Shown here in pieces: positions 52,816 to 61,684 of a DNA stretch of 64,000 bases. Location of the stretch: NCBI GenBank assembly GCA_017381865.1, contig JAFOBJ010000092.1, positions 1 to 64,000 of the forward strand. The letters are read 5' to 3'. Origin of the DNA: Bacteroidales bacterium. GTDB lineage: Bacteria; Bacteroidota; Bacteroidia; Bacteroidales; F082. The notes beneath the pieces were generated by a model. That model saw only the letters and a list, made by a program, of their open reading frames with translations, did no database searches and was not told where the DNA came from. Position 1 is the stretch's first letter, and each line of letters opens with the position of its first letter. The translations under genes and the position numbers were made by a program.

Positions 52816-52848
52816 AATCGCTGAGTAGCTTAACAGATCTCAGCAATT
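52816..52848 (-). promoter_or_regulatory. Leader hairpin upstream of rpsB
   Basis: On the minus strand AATTGCTGAG pairs with CTCAGCGATT (10 bp with one wobble) around a 13-nt loop, about 37 nt before the rpsB start. The 104-bp rpsI-rpsB gap holds no gene. It could be an S2 autoregulatory leader or an attenuator. Confidence 0.5.
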
Positions 52849-52883
52849 TGGATACTAAACACAAATGCTTGCCTTTTGATAGA

Positions 52884-53270
52884 CTAACGTTTGCTGAATT
52901 GGAATTTCTTACGAGCTTTTGGCTGACCTGGTTTCTTACGTTCGACCATACGTGGGTCACGACGCATTAAACCTTTTGCCTTGAGGATTGGACGATATTC
53001 AGGATTGATTTCGCACAATGCACGGCTGATAGCTAAACGTAAAGCTTCAGCTTGTCCGTTGATACCACCACCATCGAGGTTGACTTTAATGTCGAATTGA
53101 CCGAGTGTTTCAGTTAACATTAAAGGTTGTTCAACAACGTAATGAAGGATACTTGTTGGGAAATATTCCTTATAGTCGCGCTTGTTAATCGTAATGTTTC
53201 CACTACCTGCTTTTACATAAATACGTGCAACAGCAGTTTTTCTTCTACCTAAAGCGTTGATTACTTCCAT
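52884..53270 (-). CDS. rpsI: 30S ribosomal protein S9
   Basis: The 128-residue protein begins MEVINALGRRKTAVARIYVK and ends with the basic tail RDPRMVERKKPGQPKARKK that reaches the P site. GGGINGQAEALRLAISRAL is the central signature. It lies 5 bp after rplM on the minus strand. Confidence 0.97.
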   Translation of the reverse strand: MEVINALGRRKTAVARIYVKAGSGNITINKRDYKEYFPTSILHYVVEQPLMLTETLGQFDIKVNLDGGGINGQAEALRLAISRALCEINPEYRPILKAKGLMRRDPRMVERKKPGQPKARKKFQFSKR

Positions 53271-53275
53271 GATAA

Positions 53276-53728
53276 TTATTTGGTGTTGATTTTAAGTTCA
53301 ATTGGTTGTTGTGCCTGATGTTTGTGGTCAGGACCTGCATAAACGTACAAATTACGGAACATTGCATTTCCAAGAACTGTCTTTGGAAGCATTCCTTTGA
53401 TAGCGTGTTCAAGAACTGCGATTGGTTTTCTCTTTAATTGTTCTTCTACAGTTCTGAATCTTTGTCCACCAGGATAACCTGTGTGGTGAACGTAAGTCTT
53501 TTCTGTTAATTTTTTGCCGGTGAGGACGACTTTCTCGGCATTGATAATTATGACATTGTCGCCACAATCACTGTGGGGAGTAAAGCATGTCTTCCTCTTA
53601 CCTCTTAGGACCTGTGCTACTTCTGAAGCTAATCTACCCAGAATTTGGCCCTCAGCGTCAACGATATACCATTTTTTGTTGGCGTTTTCTTTGTTGACAC
53701 TAACTGTTTTGTAACTTAATGTATCCAT
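53276..53728 (-). CDS. rplM: 50S ribosomal protein L13
   Basis: The 150-residue protein has the signature block YVHHTGYPGGQRF and the block AVLEHAIKGMLPKTVLGNAM. The N terminus WYIVDAEGQILGRLASEVA is typical. It is first in the rplM-rpsI-rpsB-tsf run, behind a TATTTTTG box at 53791-53798. Confidence 0.97.
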   Translation of the reverse strand: MDTLSYKTVSVNKENANKKWYIVDAEGQILGRLASEVAQVLRGKRKTCFTPHSDCGDNVIIINAEKVVLTGKKLTEKTYVHHTGYPGGQRFRTVEEQLKRKPIAVLEHAIKGMLPKTVLGNAMFRNLYVYAGPDHKHQAQQPIELKINTK

Positions 53729-53790
53729 TTGATTAATAATAATTTATGCTGTTAATTCAACATTTGTTTTTCTACTGTATAAAACGGGTG

Positions 53791-53822
53791 CAAAAATAAG
53801 ACTTTTTTTCTTATAAAACAAT
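53791..53822 (-). promoter_or_regulatory. Promoter for rplM operon
   Basis: The minus strand shows TATTTTTG (plus 53791-53798) with an ATTG element (53819-53822) 20 bp upstream, a good fit to the Bacteroidetes TTTG/TAnnTTTG promoter. Confidence 0.6.
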
Positions 53823-53839
53823 ACCTTGCGAAAAAAAAG

Positions 53840-54005
53840 TTTATGGTTGATAGTTTATAGTTTAGAGTAGTTTTTTAGTGGAATGTTTTATGTTGAAAGT
53901 TTATTTGAATTACTTGAATTTTATCGGTACACTTTCAACTTATAACTATTTAACTTTATACAACTCTACACTCTAAACTATTAACTCTAAACCATTAACT
54001 ATTAA
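53840..54005. repeat. TTTAGAGT/ACTCTAAA word-repeat spacer
   Basis: Words such as GATAGTTTATAGTTTAGAG (from 53851) and their complements, e.g. CTCTAAACTATTAACTC (from about 53970), fill the spacer and can pair. The same word family builds the palindrome at 6225. No gene is seen. Confidence 0.65.
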
Positions 54006-54007
54006 CT

Positions 54008-54913
54008 TTATTTCGTCAACCTCTGGAAGCATTCTTCAATGCTTGTCTCTTCTCTCTGCATGCTCTTTATTATCACATTGTTATTAATAGCCCAACGCAT
54101 GAGGTCTTGTCTTATGTCTAAATCAGATTTAGGTTCCAAAATCCAATGGTTGCCATTGACGGCTTTCGCTTGCTTCAAACCGACAATGTTTCTTAACATT
54201 TCTATCGTTACATTGCCGTCAAATTCAACGACTAAAACATTATCGGATTCCTTGGTTAAGTTCTTGATATTGTCGTTAGCAACAACTACACCTTTATTAA
54301 TAATAATGACTTTGTCGCAAAGCGCCTCGACTTCTTGCATGATGTGTGTCGATAATAAAACAGTCTTCTCGTTGCCTAAATCTTTAATCAATCGTCTGAT
54401 GTCGATTAGTTGATTTGGGTCTAAACCTGAAGTAGGCTCGTCGAGAATCAAAACTGATGGATTGTGAATCATAGCTTGTGCCAGACCGACGCGTTGTCTG
54501 TAGCCTTTTGATAAGGCTCCGATTTTCTTGTGCATCTCAACGCCTAGTCCTGTCATCTCAATCATGTCGTCAATGCGCTTGCTTGCTTCTTGGCCTGTGA
54601 TGTGATGAATGCCGGCAACAAATCCTAAATATTCTTTAACATACATGTCTAAATATAAAGGATTGTGTTCTGGTAAATACCCCACGCGTTTGCGTACTTC
54701 CATCGATTGTTCCCAGATGTCGAAACCTTCAACGCTGACAGTTCCTTTGGTAGGTGGAATGAAACATGTTATAATCTTCATCAATGTGGATTTTCCAGCT
54801 CCGTTAGGGCCTAATAATCCTACGATTTCTCCTTTGCCAATGGTTAATGATACATCGTTGAGTGCCAACTGATTATCGTATTGTTTTGTTACGTTTTGAA
54901 CTATTATCGACAT
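54008..54913 (-). CDS. gldA: ABC transporter ATP-binding protein, GldA-like
   Basis: The 301-residue ATPase starts at 54913 (MSIIVQNVTKQYDNQLAL). Walker A is LLGPNGAGKST, the ABC signature is LSKGYRQRVGLAQAMIH and Walker B is VLILDEPTSGLDP. The C-terminal extension after ~residue 220 matches the GldA subgroup, which in gliding Bacteroidetes works with GldF/GldG permeases. No gldF/gldG gene is adjacent, so the function could be another ABC-2 exporter. A minus-strand TATTTTTG box lies at 54932-54939. Confidence 0.8.
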   Translation of the reverse strand: MSIIVQNVTKQYDNQLALNDVSLTIGKGEIVGLLGPNGAGKSTLMKIITCFIPPTKGTVSVEGFDIWEQSMEVRKRVGYLPEHNPLYLDMYVKEYLGFVAGIHHITGQEASKRIDDMIEMTGLGVEMHKKIGALSKGYRQRVGLAQAMIHNPSVLILDEPTSGLDPNQLIDIRRLIKDLGNEKTVLLSTHIMQEVEALCDKVIIINKGVVVANDNIKNLTKESDNVLVVEFDGNVTIEMLRNIVGLKQAKAVNGNHWILEPKSDLDIRQDLMRWAINNNVIIKSMQREETSIEECFQRLTK

Positions 54914-54983
54914 ACTTGAAAATTTGTTTTGCAAAAATAACATTTTTCTACGAAAAAAGCATACGCATTTGAAAAAACTATTG

Positions 54984-54991
54984 TATCTTTG
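54984..54991 (+). promoter_or_regulatory. -7 box for metK
   Basis: TATCTTTG fits TAnnTTTG. It places the transcription start just upstream of the SAM-II riboswitch. Confidence 0.6.
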
Positions 54992-55000
54992 CAATCGTAA

Positions 55001-55055
55001 AACGTGGAAAGATTTGATTGATTGCAACCACAAGAAAAAAATGCTAAAACAATGT
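55001..55055 (+). ncRNA. SAM-II riboswitch before metK
   Basis: P1 is GTGG (55004-55007) with CCAC (55028-55031). The loop GATTTGATTGATTGCAA and the trailing ATGCTAAAAC reproduce the SAM-II consensus (GAUUU..UUGCAA..GCUAAA). ATTG (55017-55020) can pair with CAAT (55050-55053) as the pseudoknot stem. The gene controlled makes SAM, so binding should reduce its expression. Confidence 0.85.
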
Positions 55056-55126
55056 TTTTTTCCTTAACTATTTCAATCTCAAACTTACCGCAAATTAATT
55101 ATTTTAAACAAAAAATTTAATTTGTT

Positions 55127-56419
55127 ATGGGCTATTATTTCACATCAGAATCAGTATCAGAAGGCCATCCAGATAAAGTGGCCGATCAAATTTCAGACGC
55201 AGTCTTAGATGAAATGCTTCGTCAAGACCCAGAGTCAAAAGTCGCTTGCGAAACATTGGTGACAACAGGCCTCGCTGTTATAGCAGGCGAAGTCAAATCT
55301 GAAGGTTATGTCGATATACAAAAGACTGCTCGTCGCGTTATCGAACGTATAGGTTATAATAAAGCTGAATATCAATTTGATAGCAAATCATGTGGCGTCA
55401 TTTCTGCAATTCATGAACAATCACAAGACATCAACCGCGGCGTTGAACGTAATGTCGAAGAAGAGCAAGACGCTGGCGACCAAGGCATGATGTTCGGTTT
55501 TGCTTGTAAAGAGACAGATTCTTATATGCCTCTTACAATAGAATTATCACACATCTTATTGCACGAGCTTTCACAAATCCGTCGCGAAGGCAAGAAAATG
55601 AAATATCTTCGTCCAGACGCTAAGTCTCAAGTGACAGTAGAATACGGTCCAAATTGGAAACCTATCCGCATCGATACTATCGTTATCTCAACTCAACATG
55701 ACGAGTTCCTCGATGACGACGAAGCTATGATTCGTGCTATCGAACACGACGTGAGAACAATTCTCCTTCCAAGAGTGAAGAAACTTTTGCCACAACGCGT
55801 GAAACTTCTTTTCAAACCTGATATGAAACTTTTCGTCAACCCAACAGGCAAGTTCGTTATCGGCGGTCCTCATGGCGACACAGGTCTCACAGGTAGAAAA
55901 ATCATCGTCGATACTTACGGCGGTCGCGGTGCTCATGGCGGCGGCGCATTCTCTGGCAAAGACTCTTCAAAGGTTGACCGTTCAGCAGCTTACGCAGCAC
56001 GTCATATCGCTAAAAACCTCGTGGCTTCTGGCGCATGCGACGAAGCTCTCGTTCAAATAGCTTACGCTATCGGCGTGGCACAACCTGTTGGTTTCTATGT
56101 TAATACAAACGGCACAGCTCACGTTAAAGCTGAAAACGGCAAGAAAATGAGCGACGCTGAAATAGCAGAACGCTTGAAAGGTATCTTCGACCTCCGTCCT
56201 TATTCTATCGTCAAGAGATTCGGCTTGAAAAATCCTATCTTTGAACCAACAGCATCTTACGGTCACTTCGGCCGCGACTGCAGAAGTGAAAAAGTTGAAG
56301 TGTTCTACGAAGATAAAGACACCTTCAAGGAAGACGGCAAAATCTATAAGAACGTAGAATTCTACGCTTGGGAAAAACTCGACGCAGTAGAAGACGTTAA
56401 GAAAGCTTTGGCTTTTTGA
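55127..56419 (+). CDS. metK: S-adenosylmethionine synthetase
   Basis: The 430-residue enzyme makes SAM from methionine and ATP. The N-terminal signature [20 protein letters not shown] is at residues 4-23. The ATP block [11 protein letters not shown] and the phosphate loop [19 protein letters not shown] (near 270) are complete. Length includes the insertions typical of Bacteroidetes. The 5' leader holds a SAM-II riboswitch. Confidence 0.97.
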   Translation: MGYYFTSESVSEGHPDKVADQISDAVLDEMLRQDPESKVACETLVTTGLAVIAGEVKSEGYVDIQKTARRVIERIGYNKAEYQFDSKSCGVISAIHEQSQDINRGVERNVEEEQDAGDQGMMFGFACKETDSYMPLTIELSHILLHELSQIRREGKKMKYLRPDAKSQVTVEYGPNWKPIRIDTIVISTQHDEFLDDDEAMIRAIEHDVRTILLPRVKKLLPQRVKLLFKPDMKLFVNPTGKFVIGGPHGDTGLTGRKIIVDTYGGRGAHGGGAFSGKDSSKVDRSAAYAARHIAKNLVASGACDEALVQIAYAIGVAQPVGFYVNTNGTAHVKAENGKKMSDAEIAERLKGIFDLRPYSIVKRFGLKNPIFEPTASYGHFGRDCRSEKVEVFYEDKDTFKEDGKIYKNVEFYAWEKLDAVEDVKKALAF

Positions 56420-56447
56420 ACTATAGAATTTTAGAACTTTTAAATAT

Positions 56448-56482
56448 GAACCTCGGAATTAATTTCTGGGGTTCTTTTTTTG
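56448..56482 (+). terminator. Terminator after metK
   Basis: GAACCTCGGAA pairs with TTTCTGGGGTTC around a short loop and ends in T7. Confidence 0.75.
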
Positions 56483-56524
56483 TAAATTTTTAATTATATT
56501 TGTGATGCTCAAAAAGATGAAGTT

Positions 56525-58132
56525 ATGAAGAAAATGTTACATTTGATTGTAATGACTTTTATGTCGATGATTTTGTGTGCGCAAAATATCGGTGATACAA
56601 TGGATGTCAATTTTGAGGATTATAATTTAAGATTTACTGTTAAAAGTCTATATCCAGCCGAATGTTCCGTTATATGTACGAATTGTGCAGCAAATTCTGT
56701 GGAAATAACAATTCCTTCTTCAGTAAGAATTTCAGGAAAAGAGTTTCAAGTCGTAAGTGTTGATGAATGTGCGTTTATGGGTAAAGAGGGGCTTACGAGT
56801 ATCGAAATTCCGGAGAGCGTTACGAAAATTGCCAATAATGCTTTTAGAGATTGTTCAAATCTGACAGATATATCAATGCCTAATACTATTGAATCTATTG
56901 GTAGCTGGGCTTTTATGAATTGTTCGTCATTGAAAAATATATCAATACCAGAAAAAGTCAAATATATTAAAAATGCGACTTTCTACGGATGCTCATCATT
57001 GGAAACGATTGACTTTCATGATAATCTTAAATCAATAGAATATTATGCTTTTGCAAAATGTTGTTCGTTGAAAACCATTGTTATACCAGCATCTGTGGTG
57101 GATATTGATGGTGGCGTTTTTAGTTATTCTAATGAATTGAAAAGCATTGTTGTTGAAGATGAAAATCCTGTTTATGACAGTAGAAATGATTGTAATGCAA
57201 TAATAGAAACGGCTACTAATAAATTGGTGCAGGCTTGTAAAAATGCCATAATTCCAAATGATGTCGTTTCTGTTGGAACTGAGGCTTTTGAAGGTATCTT
57301 GGCTGATGTCGAGCTTCCAAATAGTGTGGTAGAAATAGGATATAGGGCTTTTTATGCGTCAGGATTGACAAAAATATTTATACCAAATAGTGTTAAATAT
57401 ATAGGCAGTGAAGCTTTTATATCTTGTGATGATGTGGAAAGTATATCAGTTGAAAGTGGCAACTCTACTTACGACAGTAGAAATGATTGTAATGCAATAG
57501 TCAAAACTTCAAATAATCAGTTGATTGTAGGATGTAAGAATACGGTTATTCCAACGGATGTGACAATTATTGGTGATTTGGCTTTTAAAAATTGTGTCGG
57601 CTTGACTAATATTGAAATTCCTGAAAATGTGACATATATCGGAGATTATGCTTTTCAAAATTGTGTGAATTTAGAGACGATAGAGATACCGTCGAGTGTT
57701 GTAACTATAGGCTTTTGTGCTTTTTGTAACTGTTCTAGTTTTACGAGTATAAAATGTTGGGCGGAGACATTGCCATATGCGACCTCTAGTGTATTTGATG
57801 GTTGTTCTGAAGATATGGTGATTTATGTCCCTGGCAAATCTCTTGAATTATATAATGAGCATTATCCATGGAAAAATTATGAGATAAAATCGATGACTTT
57901 AACAAGTCCTCTTGATATTTATCCAAATCCTGTTAACGATAAGCTGTTTATCGAGGCGGAAATGAATATTGAAGAAATTTGTGTTTTTGATGCTTTGGGA
58001 AGATGTCAAGATGTCGAAATGTTGAGTGGTCGATTTGTAACGCTTAATCTTTCGGATTTTAATGACGGAGTTTATTTTGTCAGAATAAAATCAGACGGAG
58101 AAATTATCACTAAACGATTTGTAAAGAAATAA
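56525..58132 (+). CDS. BspA-like LRR surface protein with T9SS sorting domain
   Basis: The 535-residue protein has a signal peptide (1-20, ending CAQN), then about ten BspA-type leucine-rich repeats of ~23 residues (SIEIPESVTKIANNAFRDCS pattern). Two longer repeats contain YDSRNDCNAI and CKN.IIP and are duplicated (near residues 215-255 and 315-355). The C-terminal ~75 residues fit the T9SS type A sorting domain (LDIYPNPVNDKLFIEA ... FNDGVYFVRIKSDGEIITKRFVKK). It should be exported by T9SS and shown at the surface. A TATATTTG box lies at 56495-56502. Confidence 0.88.
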   Translation: MKKMLHLIVMTFMSMILCAQNIGDTMDVNFEDYNLRFTVKSLYPAECSVICTNCAANSVEITIPSSVRISGKEFQVVSVDECAFMGKEGLTSIEIPESVTKIANNAFRDCSNLTDISMPNTIESIGSWAFMNCSSLKNISIPEKVKYIKNATFYGCSSLETIDFHDNLKSIEYYAFAKCCSLKTIVIPASVVDIDGGVFSYSNELKSIVVEDENPVYDSRNDCNAIIETATNKLVQACKNAIIPNDVVSVGTEAFEGILADVELPNSVVEIGYRAFYASGLTKIFIPNSVKYIGSEAFISCDDVESISVESGNSTYDSRNDCNAIVKTSNNQLIVGCKNTVIPTDVTIIGDLAFKNCVGLTNIEIPENVTYIGDYAFQNCVNLETIEIPSSVVTIGFCAFCNCSSFTSIKCWAETLPYATSSVFDGCSEDMVIYVPGKSLELYNEHYPWKNYEIKSMTLTSPLDIYPNPVNDKLFIEAEMNIEEICVFDALGRCQDVEMLSGRFVTLNLSDFNDGVYFVRIKSDGEIITKRFVKK

Positions 58133-58143
58133 AAGTTTAAAGA

Positions 58144-60555
58144 TTACTTCAACGTCACTCTTGTAATTCCGTGGCCTCCTGTCTCGAGGCTTGCGTCTTG
58201 CATTTGTTGCACGCACGACATCTTGCTGAGTTGTTGACGTATCAGTTGACGTAAGATTCCGTTGCCTTTTCCGTGTAAGATGCTGATATTCTTGATGCTT
58301 AATAAAGAAGCGTCGTCGATGTATTTTGAAACGGCGTCGAGTGCTTCTTCGCCACGCATTCCTCTCACATCTAAAGTAAGGTTGAAATTAGCAGCTTTTT
58401 CGTTGATGTCATCCATGATTGCCTTACGGAGATAAGTCGGATTGCTGATAGATTTCTTCGCTTCTTTCTTACTGATTTTAACGACTTTATCGGCTGTTGT
58501 TTTTAATTTAACGCTGCCAAATTCTATGGTTATGTCGGTGTCGCTGATGGCAATGATTTCGCCCACGACTTCCATTTCGTTGATGCGAACCATATTACCG
58601 ACTTGCAGGGCTTGATCGTTTTTCTTTTCTTTTTCTTCGATTTTAAGATTTTTAGAAATGATTTTAGCATCATCTTCAAGTTGTTGCTTCATTCCTTTCA
58701 AATCTTGGCGCAGTTCTTTGGTGCGTTCTTTTTCAGCCTGAGCTTCTTTGATTTCGCGAATTGTGCGTTCAATTTTTGCATTAGCCTTGTCGATGAGCGA
58801 CTGAGCTTCTTTGTTGGCTTCTTTGAGAAGTGTGTTTTTTCTTTTTTCTAAATCACTTAGAAGGTTTTTGTATTTCGTAACGACTTCATTGAGAAGGTTG
58901 TCGGCAACTTTTAATTCGTATTCTTTTTTGCGAACTTCTTTCTTTTCTATTTCAAGTTGTTGAAGTTGTTGGTCGAAATTGAGATGTTCCTTGCCGCCAA
59001 TTTCGGCTGCGTCGTTGAGAATTTCTTGTGGAAAACCTATTTTCTTTGCAATCTCAAAAGCGAATGAGCTGCCAGGTTTTCCAGTCATCATCACATAAAG
59101 TGGCTGCAAAAACCTAGTGTCGAACAACATCGCACCGTTGACGATGCCTTGATGGTTATCGGCTAAAAGTTTCAGATTTGCATAGTGAGTTGTTACTACG
59201 CCAAAAGATTTCTTCTCGTTAAGTTTCAATAAGATAGCTTCCGCAATTGCGCCGCCTAGTTGTGGTTCTGTTCCTGTACCGAATTCGTCTATTAGAAATA
59301 AGGTGCGTTTGTTGGCATGTCCAAGCAATTCCTTCATGTTTAGAAGGTGGGAACTATATGTACTTAAATCATTTTCAAGGGATTGAGAGTCGCCGATGTC
59401 GATGAACATATCGTGGAAAATACCGCATTTTGAATCGACTTCCATTGGTACGGCGAGTCCGCATTGAAGCATATATTGAACGAGTCCTATAGTTTTGAGA
59501 CACACTGACTTACCGCCGGCATTTGGGCCAGAAATGACAAGAATTCTGTTGTCCTTGTCGAGGTTTAAGTCTAAAGGCGTTATCTGCTTGTTCTGCGATT
59601 TCAGTTTTTGTTCCAACAATGGATGTCGAGCTTGACGCCATAAGAACATTGGTTCGTCTTGAATTTCAGGAATGACACATTTGTATTCGTTGCAAAGTAA
59701 AGATTTTGCTCTGATGAAATCGATGAGTCCAAGTAAGTTCCAGGCTTTGAGGAGTTCTGGAATTTCAGGACGAAGTAGTTGAGAGAAAGCGAGTAGGATT
59801 TTGTTTATCTCACGGCGTTCTGCATATTCTAACTCTCTGATTTCGTTGTTAGTGTCGAATATTTCAGCTGGTTCGATGTAAACAGTTTGTCCAGTTGCAG
59901 ACTCATCGTGGATGAAGCCTCGCAACGCTCTTTTGTCAGCTGCTTTTACTGGAATAACTGGACGTCCATCGCGGATGGTGAGTTCTGCACTGCTGTCGGT
60001 CCAGCCTGCCGCTTTAGCGTCAGTGAGGATTTTGCGCATACGACGGTCAATGGATGTCTGCTTGCGACGTATCTCGCGACGAACTTCAGCGAGTTCTGGT
60101 GACGCACTGTCTGGAATCTCGCCTTTATCGTCAATGAGGCGTGTTATCTCTGAAAAGATATGTCTATCAATATCAATGCCTTCAGCTAATGTTTTTAATG
60201 ATTTTACCTTGTCGGCGGATTCAGATTTGAAGAAATTAAAGACATATGATAATGCTGTCAAAGTGGGTTTTAACGCAAAAAGACTTTCAACACTGATGAC
60301 GGTTCCTTCGATGCTAAGGTGCTTGAAATCACTGCGTAAGTCGTTGTAATCTCTGATAGGGAAGGGAACACCATTTTGTAATAATGAAAGAAAATCTTCT
60401 ATTTGCGAGAGACGGCTTTTTATCCTGTTGATGTCGGAACAGAATCGCATCTTTTCAACAAATTCTTTTCCCATCTCGCTGATGCATAATTCATTAAGTC
60501 TATTCTTTATAGACACAAAACCAATTTTATTCTCAAAATCTTTAGGATAAATCAC
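58144..60555 (-). CDS. mutS2: Endonuclease MutS2
   Basis: The 803-residue MutS homologue lacks the mismatch-recognition domains and has a C-terminal Smr nuclease. Walker A is ISGPNAGGKSVCLKT (near residue 345) and the LIDEFGTGTEPQLGGA block follows. A long coiled coil precedes a KOW-like region (VGNMVRINEMEVVGEI). The Smr domain has LDVRGMRGEEA and HGKGNGILRQ. MutS2 suppresses recombination and acts in ribosome rescue in some bacteria. A minus-strand TATCTTTG box lies at 60574-60581. Confidence 0.95.
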   Translation of the reverse strand: MIYPKDFENKIGFVSIKNRLNELCISEMGKEFVEKMRFCSDINRIKSRLSQIEDFLSLLQNGVPFPIRDYNDLRSDFKHLSIEGTVISVESLFALKPTLTALSYVFNFFKSESADKVKSLKTLAEGIDIDRHIFSEITRLIDDKGEIPDSASPELAEVRREIRRKQTSIDRRMRKILTDAKAAGWTDSSAELTIRDGRPVIPVKAADKRALRGFIHDESATGQTVYIEPAEIFDTNNEIRELEYAERREINKILLAFSQLLRPEIPELLKAWNLLGLIDFIRAKSLLCNEYKCVIPEIQDEPMFLWRQARHPLLEQKLKSQNKQITPLDLNLDKDNRILVISGPNAGGKSVCLKTIGLVQYMLQCGLAVPMEVDSKCGIFHDMFIDIGDSQSLENDLSTYSSHLLNMKELLGHANKRTLFLIDEFGTGTEPQLGGAIAEAILLKLNEKKSFGVVTTHYANLKLLADNHQGIVNGAMLFDTRFLQPLYVMMTGKPGSSFAFEIAKKIGFPQEILNDAAEIGGKEHLNFDQQLQQLEIEKKEVRKKEYELKVADNLLNEVVTKYKNLLSDLEKRKNTLLKEANKEAQSLIDKANAKIERTIREIKEAQAEKERTKELRQDLKGMKQQLEDDAKIISKNLKIEEKEKKNDQALQVGNMVRINEMEVVGEIIAISDTDITIEFGSVKLKTTADKVVKISKKEAKKSISNPTYLRKAIMDDINEKAANFNLTLDVRGMRGEEALDAVSKYIDDASLLSIKNISILHGKGNGILRQLIRQQLSKMSCVQQMQDASLETGGHGITRVTLK

Positions 60556-60573
60556 GTCTTATTTAATTTTTTG

Positions 60574-60581
60574 CAAAGATA
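60574..60581 (-). promoter_or_regulatory. -7 box for mutS2
   Basis: The minus strand reads TATCTTTG, 19 bp upstream of the mutS2 start. Confidence 0.55.
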
Positions 60582-60788
60582 TGAAAAAGACTATAAGACT
60601 ACAATACTACAGGATAACAAGTTTTTTAACTTTAAAGTTTTATAATTTCTGAATTTCTGATTTTTTAAAATTCTGATAAAAACGTTGTCTTTATTCATTT
60701 GCCCGTTGACTTGTTTGTTGTTTTCCGTTGTCTTTGAAAATATTGCCGATAACTTTACTTTTTTCTCTTAAAATTTAATAAATAATGT

Positions 60789-60796
60789 TATTTTTG
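60789..60796 (+). promoter_or_regulatory. -7 box for cutC
   Basis: TATTTTTG fits TAnnTTTG and lies 34 bp upstream of the cutC start. The rest of the mutS2-cutC spacer (60582-60788) is AT-rich with no gene seen. Confidence 0.55.
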
Positions 60797-60829
60797 CACC
60801 GCTTTAATGAATTAAAATAAATAATAGAT

Positions 60830-61564
60830 ATGGTAAGAATAGAAATTTGTACAAATGGTTATCAATCAGTGATTAACGCTCAAGAAAATGGCGCGCATTG
60901 CACTGAATTGTGCGAGTCTTTGGAAGTCGGTGGCGTAACACCTTCTTATGGTACATTGAAAAAAGTTGCAGCGGATATGAGAATTCCTATTAGAGTTTTG
61001 ATTCGTCCTCGCTCTGGAAATTATATCTATAATGATGCAGAACTTGAAATGATGTGTACAGATATAGCTTTGATTAAAGAACTTGGTTATGAAGGAGTTG
61101 TAATCGGTGCTTTAACAGAAAACGGCGATTTAGACGTTGAAAAAATCAAGGCCATGATGAAAGCAGGTGAGGGAATGAAATTTACATTCCATCGTGCAAT
61201 TGATGCTTGTAATGACCCACTTGAAGCATTGAAAATATTAGTCGATTTAGGCTTTGATAAAGTTCTCACTTCTGGTTGTAAACCAAAGGCTGTCGATGGA
61301 ATAGAAATGATAGCTAAGATGCAACAACAATATGGTGATAAGATTAAAATCATGGCAGGTGGCGGCGTTAATTTAAATAATGTCCAAAAAATTATTAACG
61401 AAACAGGCGTTTCAAATTGTCACGCTTCTTTGACAGTTGATGTTGATAATTACTGCCAAAACCTTTATCCTGAGAAAGTTGACAATACAGGCGCAGCGAT
61501 GTGCTGGAAAGTGTCTTCTCCTTCACTTATTAAGGAAATGTTAAACATTGTTAACAAAGGTTAA
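60830..61564 (+). CDS. cutC: CutC family protein
   Basis: The 244-residue TIM-barrel protein has the blocks RIEICTNGYQSVINAQENGA, IRVLIRPRSGNYIYND, FHRAIDACNDPLEAL and KIMAGGGVN, all diagnostic of CutC. CutC was first described in copper homeostasis, but its biochemical role is unresolved. Length is normal. It precedes the beta-mannosidase gene by 120 bp, with no shared operon sign. Confidence 0.92.
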   Translation: MVRIEICTNGYQSVINAQENGAHCTELCESLEVGGVTPSYGTLKKVAADMRIPIRVLIRPRSGNYIYNDAELEMMCTDIALIKELGYEGVVIGALTENGDLDVEKIKAMMKAGEGMKFTFHRAIDACNDPLEALKILVDLGFDKVLTSGCKPKAVDGIEMIAKMQQQYGDKIKIMAGGGVNLNNVQKIINETGVSNCHASLTVDVDNYCQNLYPEKVDNTGAAMCWKVSSPSLIKEMLNIVNKG

Positions 61565-61684
61565 ATAGTGGTTAAAATAAGGTAAATACTTTGTTATCAT
61601 ATTATTTTACCATAACTTTACAAATTGAAAAATAACAATAAAAATAATTGTAATCGACTGATTTTTATAAGCGAAAGGAATGTT

